A stretch of 13,481 nt of DNA from the NCBI GenBank assembly GCA_964398655.1, contig CAYNNG010000032.1:1-13481 (forward strand), written 5' to 3'. The translations under genes and the position numbers were made by a program. This document shows positions 7,924 through 13,365 of this stretch, one piece after another. Source of the DNA: SFFI01 sp964398655. GTDB taxonomy: Bacteria > Bacillota > Clostridia > Saccharofermentanales > DTU023. The notes below the pieces were generated by a model, which was not told the DNA's origin, did no database searches, and worked only from the letters and a program-made list of their open reading frames with translations. Position 1 is the stretch's first letter; each line of letters opens with the position of its first letter.

Positions 7924-7937
7924 TGAACAAGTGTTCA
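7924..7937. promoter_or_regulatory. SmtB/CzrA-type operator
   Basis: TGAACA (7924-7929) and TGTTCA (7932-7937) form a perfect inverted repeat with a 2-bp centre. This is the core of the 12-2-12 operators bound by zinc-sensing ArsR-family repressors such as SmtB, ZiaR and CzrA. It lies just after the -10 box, over the predicted start site, where a bound dimer would block transcription. The gene that follows encodes a repressor of exactly this type, so autoregulation released by Zn(II) is expected. Confidence 0.72.
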
Positions 7938-8056
7938 GATGAGCAAAGAATGAATTAATGAAATGAATTAACGAATTAGTTAATGTGACTGATTCAAGTT
8001 GAACGATTGAAATTGAAATTGAATCGGAATTAATCACTTAGAAAGGGGCGGTTTAG

Positions 8057-8485
8057 ATGGTTGAACACGCAAAGAGCAGCGCGAAGTCGGACCCTCAAAT
8101 GACGGCGAACAGTTTGGAGCACCAAATGATAGCGAACAAGCCCGAAAACTTGCCTTGCAAGGATGCGCCCGAGGTCTTGGCAGAGCTGGAAGCCCAGCTG
8201 CCGCCTTTGGAATTTTTATCTGACCTTGCTGACCTATATAAGATGTTCGGGGATTCGACCCGCCTGCAGATCCTTTCTGCTCTGCGGCTGAAGGAACTCT
8301 GTGTGGGTGACCTTGCTGACCTCTTAAAAATGACGCCTTCGGCCATCTCCCACCAGCTGAGGACTTTACGGGCCCAGAACCTGGTTACTTATCGCCGAGA
8401 GGGGAAGATGTCCTACTACAGTCTGGCAGACGAACACGTGGAAATCATTATCGACATGGGCCTGGAGCATATTCAGGAAGAGTAG
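8057..8485 (+). CDS. Zn(II)-sensing ArsR/SmtB-family repressor
   Basis: The 142-residue product is a winged-helix metal sensor. The family core runs from about residue 55: FGDSTRLQILSAL, then the alpha3 segment ELCVGDLADLL (Cys82), the recognition helix around SAISHQLRTLRAQNLV (95-110), the wing with YRREGK, and a final helix. That last helix carries the alpha5 metal site D-x-H-x10-H-x2-E (Asp125, His127, His138, Glu141), the signature of Zn sensors of the SmtB/CzrA type. The second cysteine of CadC-type alpha3 sites is replaced by Gly84, as in SmtB. The first 50 residues are a polar tail with Cys34. The ATG has AAAGGGG eight bases upstream. The matching operator precedes the gene, and a metal carrier and P-type pump follow without a terminator. 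Confidence 0.92.
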   Translation: MVEHAKSSAKSDPQMTANSLEHQMIANKPENLPCKDAPEVLAELEAQLPPLEFLSDLADLYKMFGDSTRLQILSALRLKELCVGDLADLLKMTPSAISHQLRTLRAQNLVTYRREGKMSYYSLADEHVEIIIDMGLEHIQEE

Positions 8486-8586
8486 GAAGACCGACGGTTT
8501 GTGAGTTGCCAGGCTGCTCGCCACATACTTTCACAATACAACCCTACAAAGGTTATTAATAGTTATTAATAAAAGAAAGAAGCCAC

Positions 8587-8811
8587 ATGATGAAAACTTT
8601 AAAACTGCGTTACACCGGTGATTGCTGCCCCAACTGCGCCAACATTATTGAGGGCAAAATTAAGGACCTCAATGGGGTTGAAGAAGCCAACATTTCTGTG
8701 ATGACTCGCCTGGTCAAGCTGCAGGTGGAGCCGGAAAAGGCCGAGAGCATTAAGCTGCAGGCTAAGGAAATTTTTGACCAGGTTGAGCCTTCTGCCCAGC
8801 TGCAAATCTAG
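8587..8811 (+). CDS. Stand-alone heavy-metal-associated (HMA) domain protein, putative metal carrier
   Basis: This 74-residue protein is a single ferredoxin-like HMA domain. It opens with a beta strand (LKLRYTGDCCPNCANIIEGKI) whose C-P-N-C pair gives the usual CxxC metal site. An additional cysteine precedes it, and Asp replaces the residue before the site, the DCxxC form typical of Zn/Cd/Pb-handling HMA domains rather than the copper type MxCxxC. The rest follows the beta-alpha-beta plan (GVEEANISVMTRLVKLQVE). Two ATG codons in a row (8587, 8590) begin the gene after a weak AGAAAGAAG site. It lies between the zinc repressor and a pump that lacks its own HMA domain, so it probably delivers metal to that pump or buffers it. 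The copper chaperone CopZ is the alternative family label. Confidence 0.85.
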   Translation: MMKTLKLRYTGDCCPNCANIIEGKIKDLNGVEEANISVMTRLVKLQVEPEKAESIKLQAKEIFDQVEPSAQLQI

Positions 8812-8846
8812 GCTTAGGGGTAATCGTAAATAGAGTTAAGAGCTGA

Positions 8847-8912
8847 CTCGCAAGTTCTCGCAAGTTAGTGGTTAGTATTAACTGCAATTAACTGGTAGAG
8901 CTATCAGTTAAT
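8847..8912 (+). repeat. Tandem repeats and hairpin in the leader of the P-type ATPase gene
   Basis: The 236-bp gap between the HMA gene and the pump gene contains CTCGCAAGTT twice in tandem (8847-8866). ATTAACTG then occurs twice with a 10-bp period (8877-8884 and 8887-8894), and its inverted copy CAGTTAAT lies at 8905-8912. The second ATTAACTG and the inverted copy can form an 11-bp stem (8887-8897 with 8902-8912, one G-U pair) and a GAGC loop. No T-run follows, so it is not an obvious terminator. It could affect mRNA processing between the two genes or be a protein-binding site. Confidence 0.55.
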
Positions 8913-9047
8913 GGCCTTTAGAGTGAACTCCTAATTAACGTTTAAGGTCATCTCATAAATAGCCATAGCGAGATTAGAGTTGAAATAAATAGCTTCCCGG
9001 ACCTAATAAACACAAACCGATATTTTAAGCTGGAACAGGAGAACTTC

Positions 9048-10982
9048 ATGTCAGATTTAATCCGGAAATACCGCAGCGATAGGCTTTTCCGCATCAAGTG
9101 GGGCTTGGCCTTTTTTATCCCCGGCATCCTTTGCGCTTGGATTTTGCCCGTTATCTGGTCAGAACCCAGCCAGGTTTGGCGTGTGGCGAGTATCGTGTTG
9201 TTTCTCCTGGCCTACCTCATGGTGGGTGTACCCGTAGTCATGCGGGCCTACCGGCAAATCCGCCACCGGTCTTGGATGACGGAATATTTCCTCATGTCCA
9301 TTGCCACTTTTGGCGCCATGTACTTAGGGGCTTGGGCTGAGGCCGCTGCGGTTATGCTCTTTTATGAGATCGGGGAATACGCGCAAAGCGTGGCCTTGGA
9401 TCGGTCGCGAAAATCGATTTCTGACCTGATGGATTTAGCCCCTGACACCTGCCTGGTCCTTCGAGATGGAGAATGGCAGGAGGTGGACAGCTCGGAGGTA
9501 GAAGTAGGGGAGACTCTGCTCCTCCAGGCGGGAGCCCGTGTGCCCTTGGATGTCACGGTTTTGGAAGGTGTGGGTGAGGTGGATACCTCGGCCCTCACCG
9601 GTGAAGCCCTGCCCAAGTCGGTAGAGGCTGGCGACGAGCTGTTATCTGGCACGCTTAACCTGCAGACTGCCCTGACCTGCCGGGTCGACAAGGTTTTGGA
9701 CGACTCTACCCTGAGTAAGATTATTGAGCTTTCCGACGAGGCCTCCTTGCGCAAGGGGGAGACCGAGCGCCTGATTTCCCGCTTGGCCAGGATCTACACA
9801 CCCACTGTGGTGGCACTGGCCGGCTTGATCTTTGTCATCCCCCCGCTCTTCTTTGGCCAAGACTGGATGGAGTGGTTCCGCCGGGCCCTCAACCTCTTGG
9901 TAATTTCCTGCCCCTGCGCTCTGGTCCTCTCTGTGCCCCTTGCTTACTTCGCGGGTATCGGACTGGCCTCTAGCCGCGGCATCTTAATTAAAGGCGGCGA
10001 TGCCCTAGAAAACTTTGCCCACACCACGACCATGATCTTTGACAAAACGGGGACGCTCACGAGCGGACTCTTGGAGGTACGGGAAATCCAGGTAGTCGAT
10101 CCCGACTATCAAAAAGACCAGGTTCTTAGTCTGGCCTTAGACCTGGAGCGGGCTTCTAGCCACTTGATTGCCGAAGCCCTGCGCCGGGCGGGAACGGCGA
10201 CTCCTACGGGCATTAAACTGGAAAGCCTTACCGAACTGCCGGGCCTGGGTGTTAAGGGAGCAGATGATCAGCATAATTACTATTTAGGCAATGCCCGGCT
10301 CATGGCCAGCTTAGGCCTGGATACCCCCCACAACGACCCTGCCATGTCTGCGGTTTTCCTGGCTCAGGAGGATCCTGGCCAGACCCAAGCCAAACTATTG
10401 GGTATCTTCCTGCTGGCAGATGAAATTAAGGACAGCGCACCTGCGGTGGTAAAGAAACTGCGTAAGCTGGGCATTAAGCACCTAGGGATGATGTCGGGAG
10501 ACAAGAGCTCAGTGGTAGAAAGAGAGGCTGCCGCTTTAGGCCTGGACAGTTGGGCGGGCGATCTGCTGCCCCAGGATAAATTATCCAAGCTGGAAGACTA
10601 CCTGCACAACAAGCCCGAGGGAGCCATGGTTTCCTTCGTGGGCGACGGGATCAACGATACCCCAGCCCTGGCTATCGCAGATATAGGAATTGCCATGGCT
10701 GATGTGGGCTCAGACGCTGCCGTGCAAGCCTCTGACATGGTCCTGATCCGGGACGAGCTGGAGGCCATCCCGGAGGCCCTGGCCATCAGTCGTAAAACCA
10801 ACCGTATTGCCCTGCAAAATATTACCTTCTCTCTGGGTATTAAGATCCTGGTAGTTATCCTCAGCCTCTTCTCCATCGGCGGCATGTGGATCGCGATCTT
10901 CGCGGATGTAGGTGTTACCCTCCTGGCCGTAGCCAACTCCTTCCGCATTGTGGTCAAAAAGAGCTATCAAAAACATGCCTGA
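9048..10982 (+). CDS. P1B-type heavy-metal (Zn/Cd/Pb) transporting ATPase, ZntA/CadA type without N-terminal HMA domain
   Basis: The 644-residue membrane pump would export Zn2+, Cd2+ or Pb2+ with ATP. Order of parts: two membrane segments at about 17-37 and 45-65, a pair near 79-112 with Glu98, and the actuator domain with TGEA (184-187). Then come the metal-passage helix with CPC (288-290), the phosphorylated Asp332 in DKTGTLT, the nucleotide domain with GLGVKG (399-404), MSGD (482-485), GDGINDTPAL (532-541), and last membrane helices with Asp620 in ADVGVTLLAVAN. CPC plus that Asp-Val-Gly is the mark of the Zn/Cd/Pb subgroup. Two oddities: there is no N-terminal metal-binding domain (supplied by the gene before it), and the near-universal HP motif reads His372-Leu373 (SSHLIAEAL). 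The ATG has AGGAGA at 6-7 bases. Confidence 0.94.
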   Translation: MSDLIRKYRSDRLFRIKWGLAFFIPGILCAWILPVIWSEPSQVWRVASIVLFLLAYLMVGVPVVMRAYRQIRHRSWMTEYFLMSIATFGAMYLGAWAEAAAVMLFYEIGEYAQSVALDRSRKSISDLMDLAPDTCLVLRDGEWQEVDSSEVEVGETLLLQAGARVPLDVTVLEGVGEVDTSALTGEALPKSVEAGDELLSGTLNLQTALTCRVDKVLDDSTLSKIIELSDEASLRKGETERLISRLARIYTPTVVALAGLIFVIPPLFFGQDWMEWFRRALNLLVISCPCALVLSVPLAYFAGIGLASSRGILIKGGDALENFAHTTTMIFDKTGTLTSGLLEVREIQVVDPDYQKDQVLSLALDLERASSHLIAEALRRAGTATPTGIKLESLTELPGLGVKGADDQHNYYLGNARLMASLGLDTPHNDPAMSAVFLAQEDPGQTQAKLLGIFLLADEIKDSAPAVVKKLRKLGIKHLGMMSGDKSSVVEREAAALGLDSWAGDLLPQDKLSKLEDYLHNKPEGAMVSFVGDGINDTPALAIADIGIAMADVGSDAAVQASDMVLIRDELEAIPEALAISRKTNRIALQNITFSLGIKILVVILSLFSIGGMWIAIFADVGVTLLAVANSFRIVVKKSYQKHA

Positions 10983-11000
10983 GGGCTAAGCACAACTGGA

Positions 11001-11029
11001 CCTTATAACCTACAACAAGTTCACTCTGT
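11001..11029 (+). repeat. Solitary right-end inverted repeat of an ISLre2-type element
   Basis: This stretch matches, with few changes, the right end of the element at 12540-12567 and lies in the same orientation; both contain ACCTACAACAAGTT and end in ACTCTGT. No transposase C-terminus lies to its left: the P-type ATPase gene ends 18 bp before. It is therefore an isolated IS end, left by an earlier element and directly adjoining the inverted half of the present one. Confidence 0.7.
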
Positions 11030-11031
11030 AC

Positions 11032-11886
11032 TACAGGTTTTAGATATTGACAAAAATGGTACTTATCTAGGACAAATTTACTGTTAGGAAGGTAGCCGAG
11101 TCCAGCTTTTATCCAAGATGCGCCGTCACCATGAATGTAGATCTTTAGCTCTTCCATCTTGCCGTAACGGTCCTCTATGGCATCTGCGATTTTGAACCAG
11201 TATTTCTCATTGCTGCTACAGCTTTCATCTTCTACTACAATGAATTTATCTGGCAGATAATGGCGCTTCTTTTGTCTGTCTAAGGCTTTTATTTCCTCGT
11301 GAATTACACAGAGCTTTGTCAGACGGCAGCTCCCGTCCTGCATGGCTACGTGATCCTCGTCACATTGCAGATGAACAATAGAGACTGGTTTCTTGCTCTT
11401 TTCTCTTACGAGTGGCTTTTCTTCTACCTGACGGACTAGCTGCATTACAGTCTGCTTGCTAACCCTGCCTGGACTAGCAAGATCACTGCTCTTTTGGTAG
11501 GAGTGGTCACAGGCTAGCTCACAAAGCTCTGCTCCCAAGCCCCTTTCTATGCGTTCATAGGGCTTTATATCTAATAGCTTATCTAGCAAGTAAGCATGGT
11601 CTCCCGTGAAGCTGTTCAGATAGTAACGGCGCGCAAAGTGAAGGGTACCAAATTTTGTTTCTAACGTACGAGGAACGGCTTTTTTCACCACCTCATAGTC
11701 TCGCCTTTCCTCTTTGTGCTCTAGTAAATACTGGTCGTATAGGCTCATTAGCTCACTTGTATAATCCAAGATAAACTTAGAACAGCTGGTTCCTGCTTCA
11801 TCTAAAAACTTAGTTAAGCCCCCCGCTAGGTTCAGAGCCATGATTTCTTTAATGAATTCTTCGATTATTTCTTGTAAAATATCCAC
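11032..11886 (-). pseudogene. N-terminal part of ISLre2-family transposase (285 of about 457 codons)
   Basis: A UPF0236/ISLre2 transposase begins at GTG 11884-11886 with AAAGGAG (11893-11899) six bases upstream. It contains an N-terminal helical region, a segment around QCDEDHVAMQDG (about 175-185) and KIYIHGDGASWIK (248-260) followed by LPNSKFVLDKYHFCQYL. The acidic residues in CDEDH and GDGA are probably the first two members of the DDE catalytic triad. Homology stops after Lys-Pro-Val285, at the inversion joint. The frame then runs on for 25 unrelated codons through the solitary IS end and into the antisense of the P-type ATPase 3' end, stopping at 10954. That tail is an accident of the rearrangement. 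The third catalytic residue and the C-terminal region lie on the opposite strand at 12000-12518. Confidence 0.88.
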
Positions 11887-11956
11887 GAGAGTCTCCTTTT
11901 GCTTGTTGTTAGTGGATGGATAGATTTTATTCTATCGCTTGAGGAGACTCTTTTTT
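11884..11956 (-). promoter_or_regulatory. Transposase leader hairpin that masks the ribosome binding site; terminator on the plus strand
   Basis: AGAGTCTCCT (11888-11897) and AGGAGACTCT (11942-11951) are perfect 10-bp inverted copies, with a smaller GATAGA/TCTATC stem (11919-11936) in between. In minus-strand RNA the copy next to the start codon contains the GGAG of the transposase ribosome binding site, so a transcript entering from outside the element would fold it away. On the plus strand the second arm is followed by TTTTTT (11951-11956), giving the form of a T-tailed terminator. Confidence 0.68.
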
Positions 11957-11963
11957 ATTTCTT

Positions 11964-11990
11964 CCCTGACCTACAAATTCGTTACTCTAT
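11964..11990 (-). repeat. Left terminal inverted repeat of the ISLre2 element
   Basis: The outer end is at 11990 (plus strand ...GTTACTCTAT). It aligns with the right end at 12540-12567 through CCCT, ACCTACAA and TTACTCT with small indels. It directly touches AAACCTGTAG, the target duplicate of the inversion. Confidence 0.72.
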
Positions 11991-11999
11991 AAACCTGTA

Positions 12000-12518
12000 G
12001 CGGGAGACGTTAAAGAAGCCAAAGCTCTGCTTTGGGATGCGGTAAAGAAAGATCAACCTAAGATGCTAGAGGCAGTCATAGAGAGCCTTATTGACCAGGG
12101 AATAAGTACAGAGCAGAAGGCTAAAACTTTCCTGCAATACTACCGAAGTAACCGCAGCGGTATAAGAATTTGGTACTCTGAACCAGAATCCGGTCGCTCC
12201 TGTGCAGAAGGATTAGTCAGCCATATCTTGAGTAACCGCCTCTCATCTAGGGCCAAAGCCTGGGGAAATAAAGGATTAGAAAGTGTCACAAGACTAAGGG
12301 CTTACATTCTGAATGGCGGAACTATTACAGCAGATGACTTAAAGAGATCTAAATCGTCTACCGAGACGCAGCATTATACAGGCGAAACAAAGAAAAAAGC
12401 AGAGCTGTATGTAAGCGAATTTATGCCGGATGTTAGAAATGCCTTGAAATCTGCTAAAGCTGGAACGGCAACTTATCGCTTATTTGATACAATTAAAAAC
12501 GGTGGATATTTGTTCTAA
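12000..12518 (+). pseudogene. C-terminal part of ISLre2-family transposase (172 codons)
   Basis: This frame continues the minus-strand N-terminal part without gap once the inversion is undone: Lys-Pro-Val from the N part is followed by Ala-Gly-Asp-Val-Lys here. A local ATG at 12063 could start a 151-residue piece, but it lacks a good ribosome binding site and the coding similarity extends upstream of it. The block SCAEGLVSHILSNRLSSR (about 47-64 counted from that ATG) and RLRAYILNGG are hallmarks of the ISLre2 transposase C-terminus. The Glu in CAEG is the probable third DDE residue (about residue 355 of the rebuilt protein). Alone it cannot catalyse transposition. Confidence 0.87.
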
Positions 12519-12539
12519 ACATCTGACGAGTTCTTTTAT

Positions 12540-12567
12540 CCCTTAACCTACAACAAGTTTACTCTGT
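12540..12567 (+). repeat. Right terminal inverted repeat of the ISLre2 element
   Basis: The end of the element after the transposase stop codon contains ACCTACAACAAGTTT and ends in ACTCTGT at 12567. It closely matches the solitary copy at 11001-11029 and, inverted, the left end at 11964-11990. Sequence outside it (CTTAACAATCC) does not match the flank of the other copies. Confidence 0.75.
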
Positions 12568-12584
12568 CTTAACAATCCTCAAGT

Positions 12585-12613
12585 TTGACACTTTATCTAT
12601 ATTAATCTATAGT
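12585..12613 (+). promoter_or_regulatory. Strong predicted promoter of the secreted-protein gene
   Basis: A perfect TTGACA (12585-12590), a 17-bp spacer and TATAGT (12608-12613, 5 of 6). It starts only 18 bp outside the insertion sequence end, so it belongs to the flanking DNA. The leader would be about 25 nt long. Confidence 0.72.
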
Positions 12614-12645
12614 AAATAGAATATTATTTAGAAAGGGTTTTAAAT

Positions 12646-13347
12646 ATGAAAAATTGTAAATCTATTAAGGATCTATGTAAACGCATGGCTTTTGTGTTCT
12701 TATTGTTCTCCTGTTTGATGTTTACGGTAAATGCAGAAGAGAATCCAAGTTTGGAAGAAACAAAGGCTTATTTAAAAAATTACTGCGAAGTAAGAACAAA
12801 TCAAGTGGGCAAGGAATACAGAGTAAGCTATATTTTTTCTACAGAACAGGATCTGGAACTCGCAGCACAATTTGTTATGGAGAATGGACTGGAAGCTTTT
12901 AATGACGCTGTGAAAGCGAGGGTCGATGAGCTTGCGTCTGAAGAAAAAATACATCCCGATGTGTCTTTGAGATCTGCAAATCCTTCTTCTGTGCATAAAA
13001 CAGTATCTGGAAATGGAAATCATCGGGTGTCTGGCAGGGCCCCAGGCATAGCACATTTTGGGTCGTTGCCAGGTTGTGAGTATATGGTAGAACTTAGTTA
13101 TACCGCTACGGTTAGCGGAGGCAAATTTACCAATGTGAGCAATATATCATTCGATGTACCGGTTATAGGAGCAAGTAGTGAGTGGGGCCGTCTTTCTTTC
13201 CCTTCATATTGTTATGATACTAGTTGTGGCGTAACTGCGAATTTTAGAATTACCAAAACAGTTAGCGTACCTATAGGCAATTTTTCCTTTGATATAAAAG
13301 CTGAAACTTCCGAAGAAGTTTTTGCTGTGCTTACTAGCTTACAGTAG
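12646..13347 (+). CDS. Secreted protein of unknown function with a signal peptide and four cysteines in the mature part
   Basis: I do not recognise the family. The 233-residue product has a clear signal peptide: basic start (MKNCKSIKDLCKR), hydrophobic core at about 14-28 and a likely cleavage site after VNA (residue 30). The mature part begins with a charged, helix-forming segment (about 31-100). It then changes into a Ser/Gly/Val-rich part (about 106-233) with alternating polar and hydrophobic residues that suggests a beta-sandwich. Cysteines at 47, 144, 189 and 194 could form two disulfides outside the cell. The ATG follows GAAAGGG and a strong promoter. Base composition is AT-rich, unlike the core genes to the left. 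It probably shares a transcript with the small membrane protein gene that starts 18 bp later. Confidence 0.75.
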   Translation: MKNCKSIKDLCKRMAFVFLLFSCLMFTVNAEENPSLEETKAYLKNYCEVRTNQVGKEYRVSYIFSTEQDLELAAQFVMENGLEAFNDAVKARVDELASEEKIHPDVSLRSANPSSVHKTVSGNGNHRVSGRAPGIAHFGSLPGCEYMVELSYTATVSGGKFTNVSNISFDVPVIGASSEWGRLSFPSYCYDTSCGVTANFRITKTVSVPIGNFSFDIKAETSEEVFAVLTSLQ

Positions 13348-13365
13348 GAACTGAGAGGAGCAAGT

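Larger units (their letters stand above)
7565..8056. other. 490-bp intergenic region with palindromic repeats, a metal-regulated promoter and an AT-rich leader
   Basis: No convincing gene is present. The first half holds a cluster of related inverted and direct repeats (7597-7803, listed separately). The second half holds a strong promoter and SmtB-type operator (7886-7937), then an AT-rich leader of about 120 nt. The leader contains short repeats such as ATTGAA three times in tandem near 8008-8026 and a small ATTAAC/GTTAAT stem (7967-7984). No classic T-tailed terminator for the importer operon was found. Confidence 0.6.
11031..12567. mobile_element. ISLre2-family insertion sequence, split by an internal inversion
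   Basis: The element has its left inverted repeat at 11964-11990, pointing inward to the minus strand, and its right inverted repeat at 12540-12567; both share CCTACAA and (T)TACTCT. The transposase is in two opposite-strand pieces. The broken edges carry the same 10 bases, CTACAGGTTT at 11031-11040 and its reverse complement AAACCTGTAG at 11991-12000. Joining 11990-to-11041 (minus strand) with AAACCTGTAG and 12001-12567 rebuilds an element of about 1.53 kb with one uninterrupted 457-codon transposase frame, a normal size for ISLre2. The inversion must therefore have happened after insertion and without base loss at this joint. As it stands the element makes no full-length transposase. Confidence 0.85.

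Noticed and set aside
8057..8485. CadC-type (Cd/Pb) sensor
   Set aside because: CadC needs a second cysteine in the ELCVCD motif; here it is glycine, while the alpha5 zinc site D-x-H-x10-H-x2-E is complete, as in SmtB/CzrA.
8976..9010. Internal promoter (TTGAAA ... TAATAA) before the P-type ATPase gene
   Set aside because: The -10 box matches the consensus poorly and the spacing is not ideal; read-through from the operon promoter is sufficient to explain expression.
9362..9754. Long open frames on the minus strand within the P-type ATPase and other large genes
   Set aside because: They lie entirely in antisense of well-identified genes, have no ribosome binding site and no recognisable domain; GC-rich coding DNA often produces such frames.
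10954..11031. Last 25 codons of the minus-strand transposase frame as genuine protein
   Set aside because: They read through the solitary IS end and into the antisense of the P-type ATPase gene; similarity to transposases ends at the joint.
11031..12000. The 10-bp copies as a normal target duplication of a second IS inserted in the transposase
   Set aside because: A simple insertion gives direct, not inverted, duplicates, and the segment between them is the transposase N-terminal half itself rather than another element.
12063..12518. Stand-alone hypothetical gene of 151 residues
   Set aside because: It is the C-terminal part of the ISLre2 transposase; the frame and similarity continue upstream to 12000 and connect to the minus-strand half when the inversion is undone. 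No proper ribosome binding site precedes the ATG.
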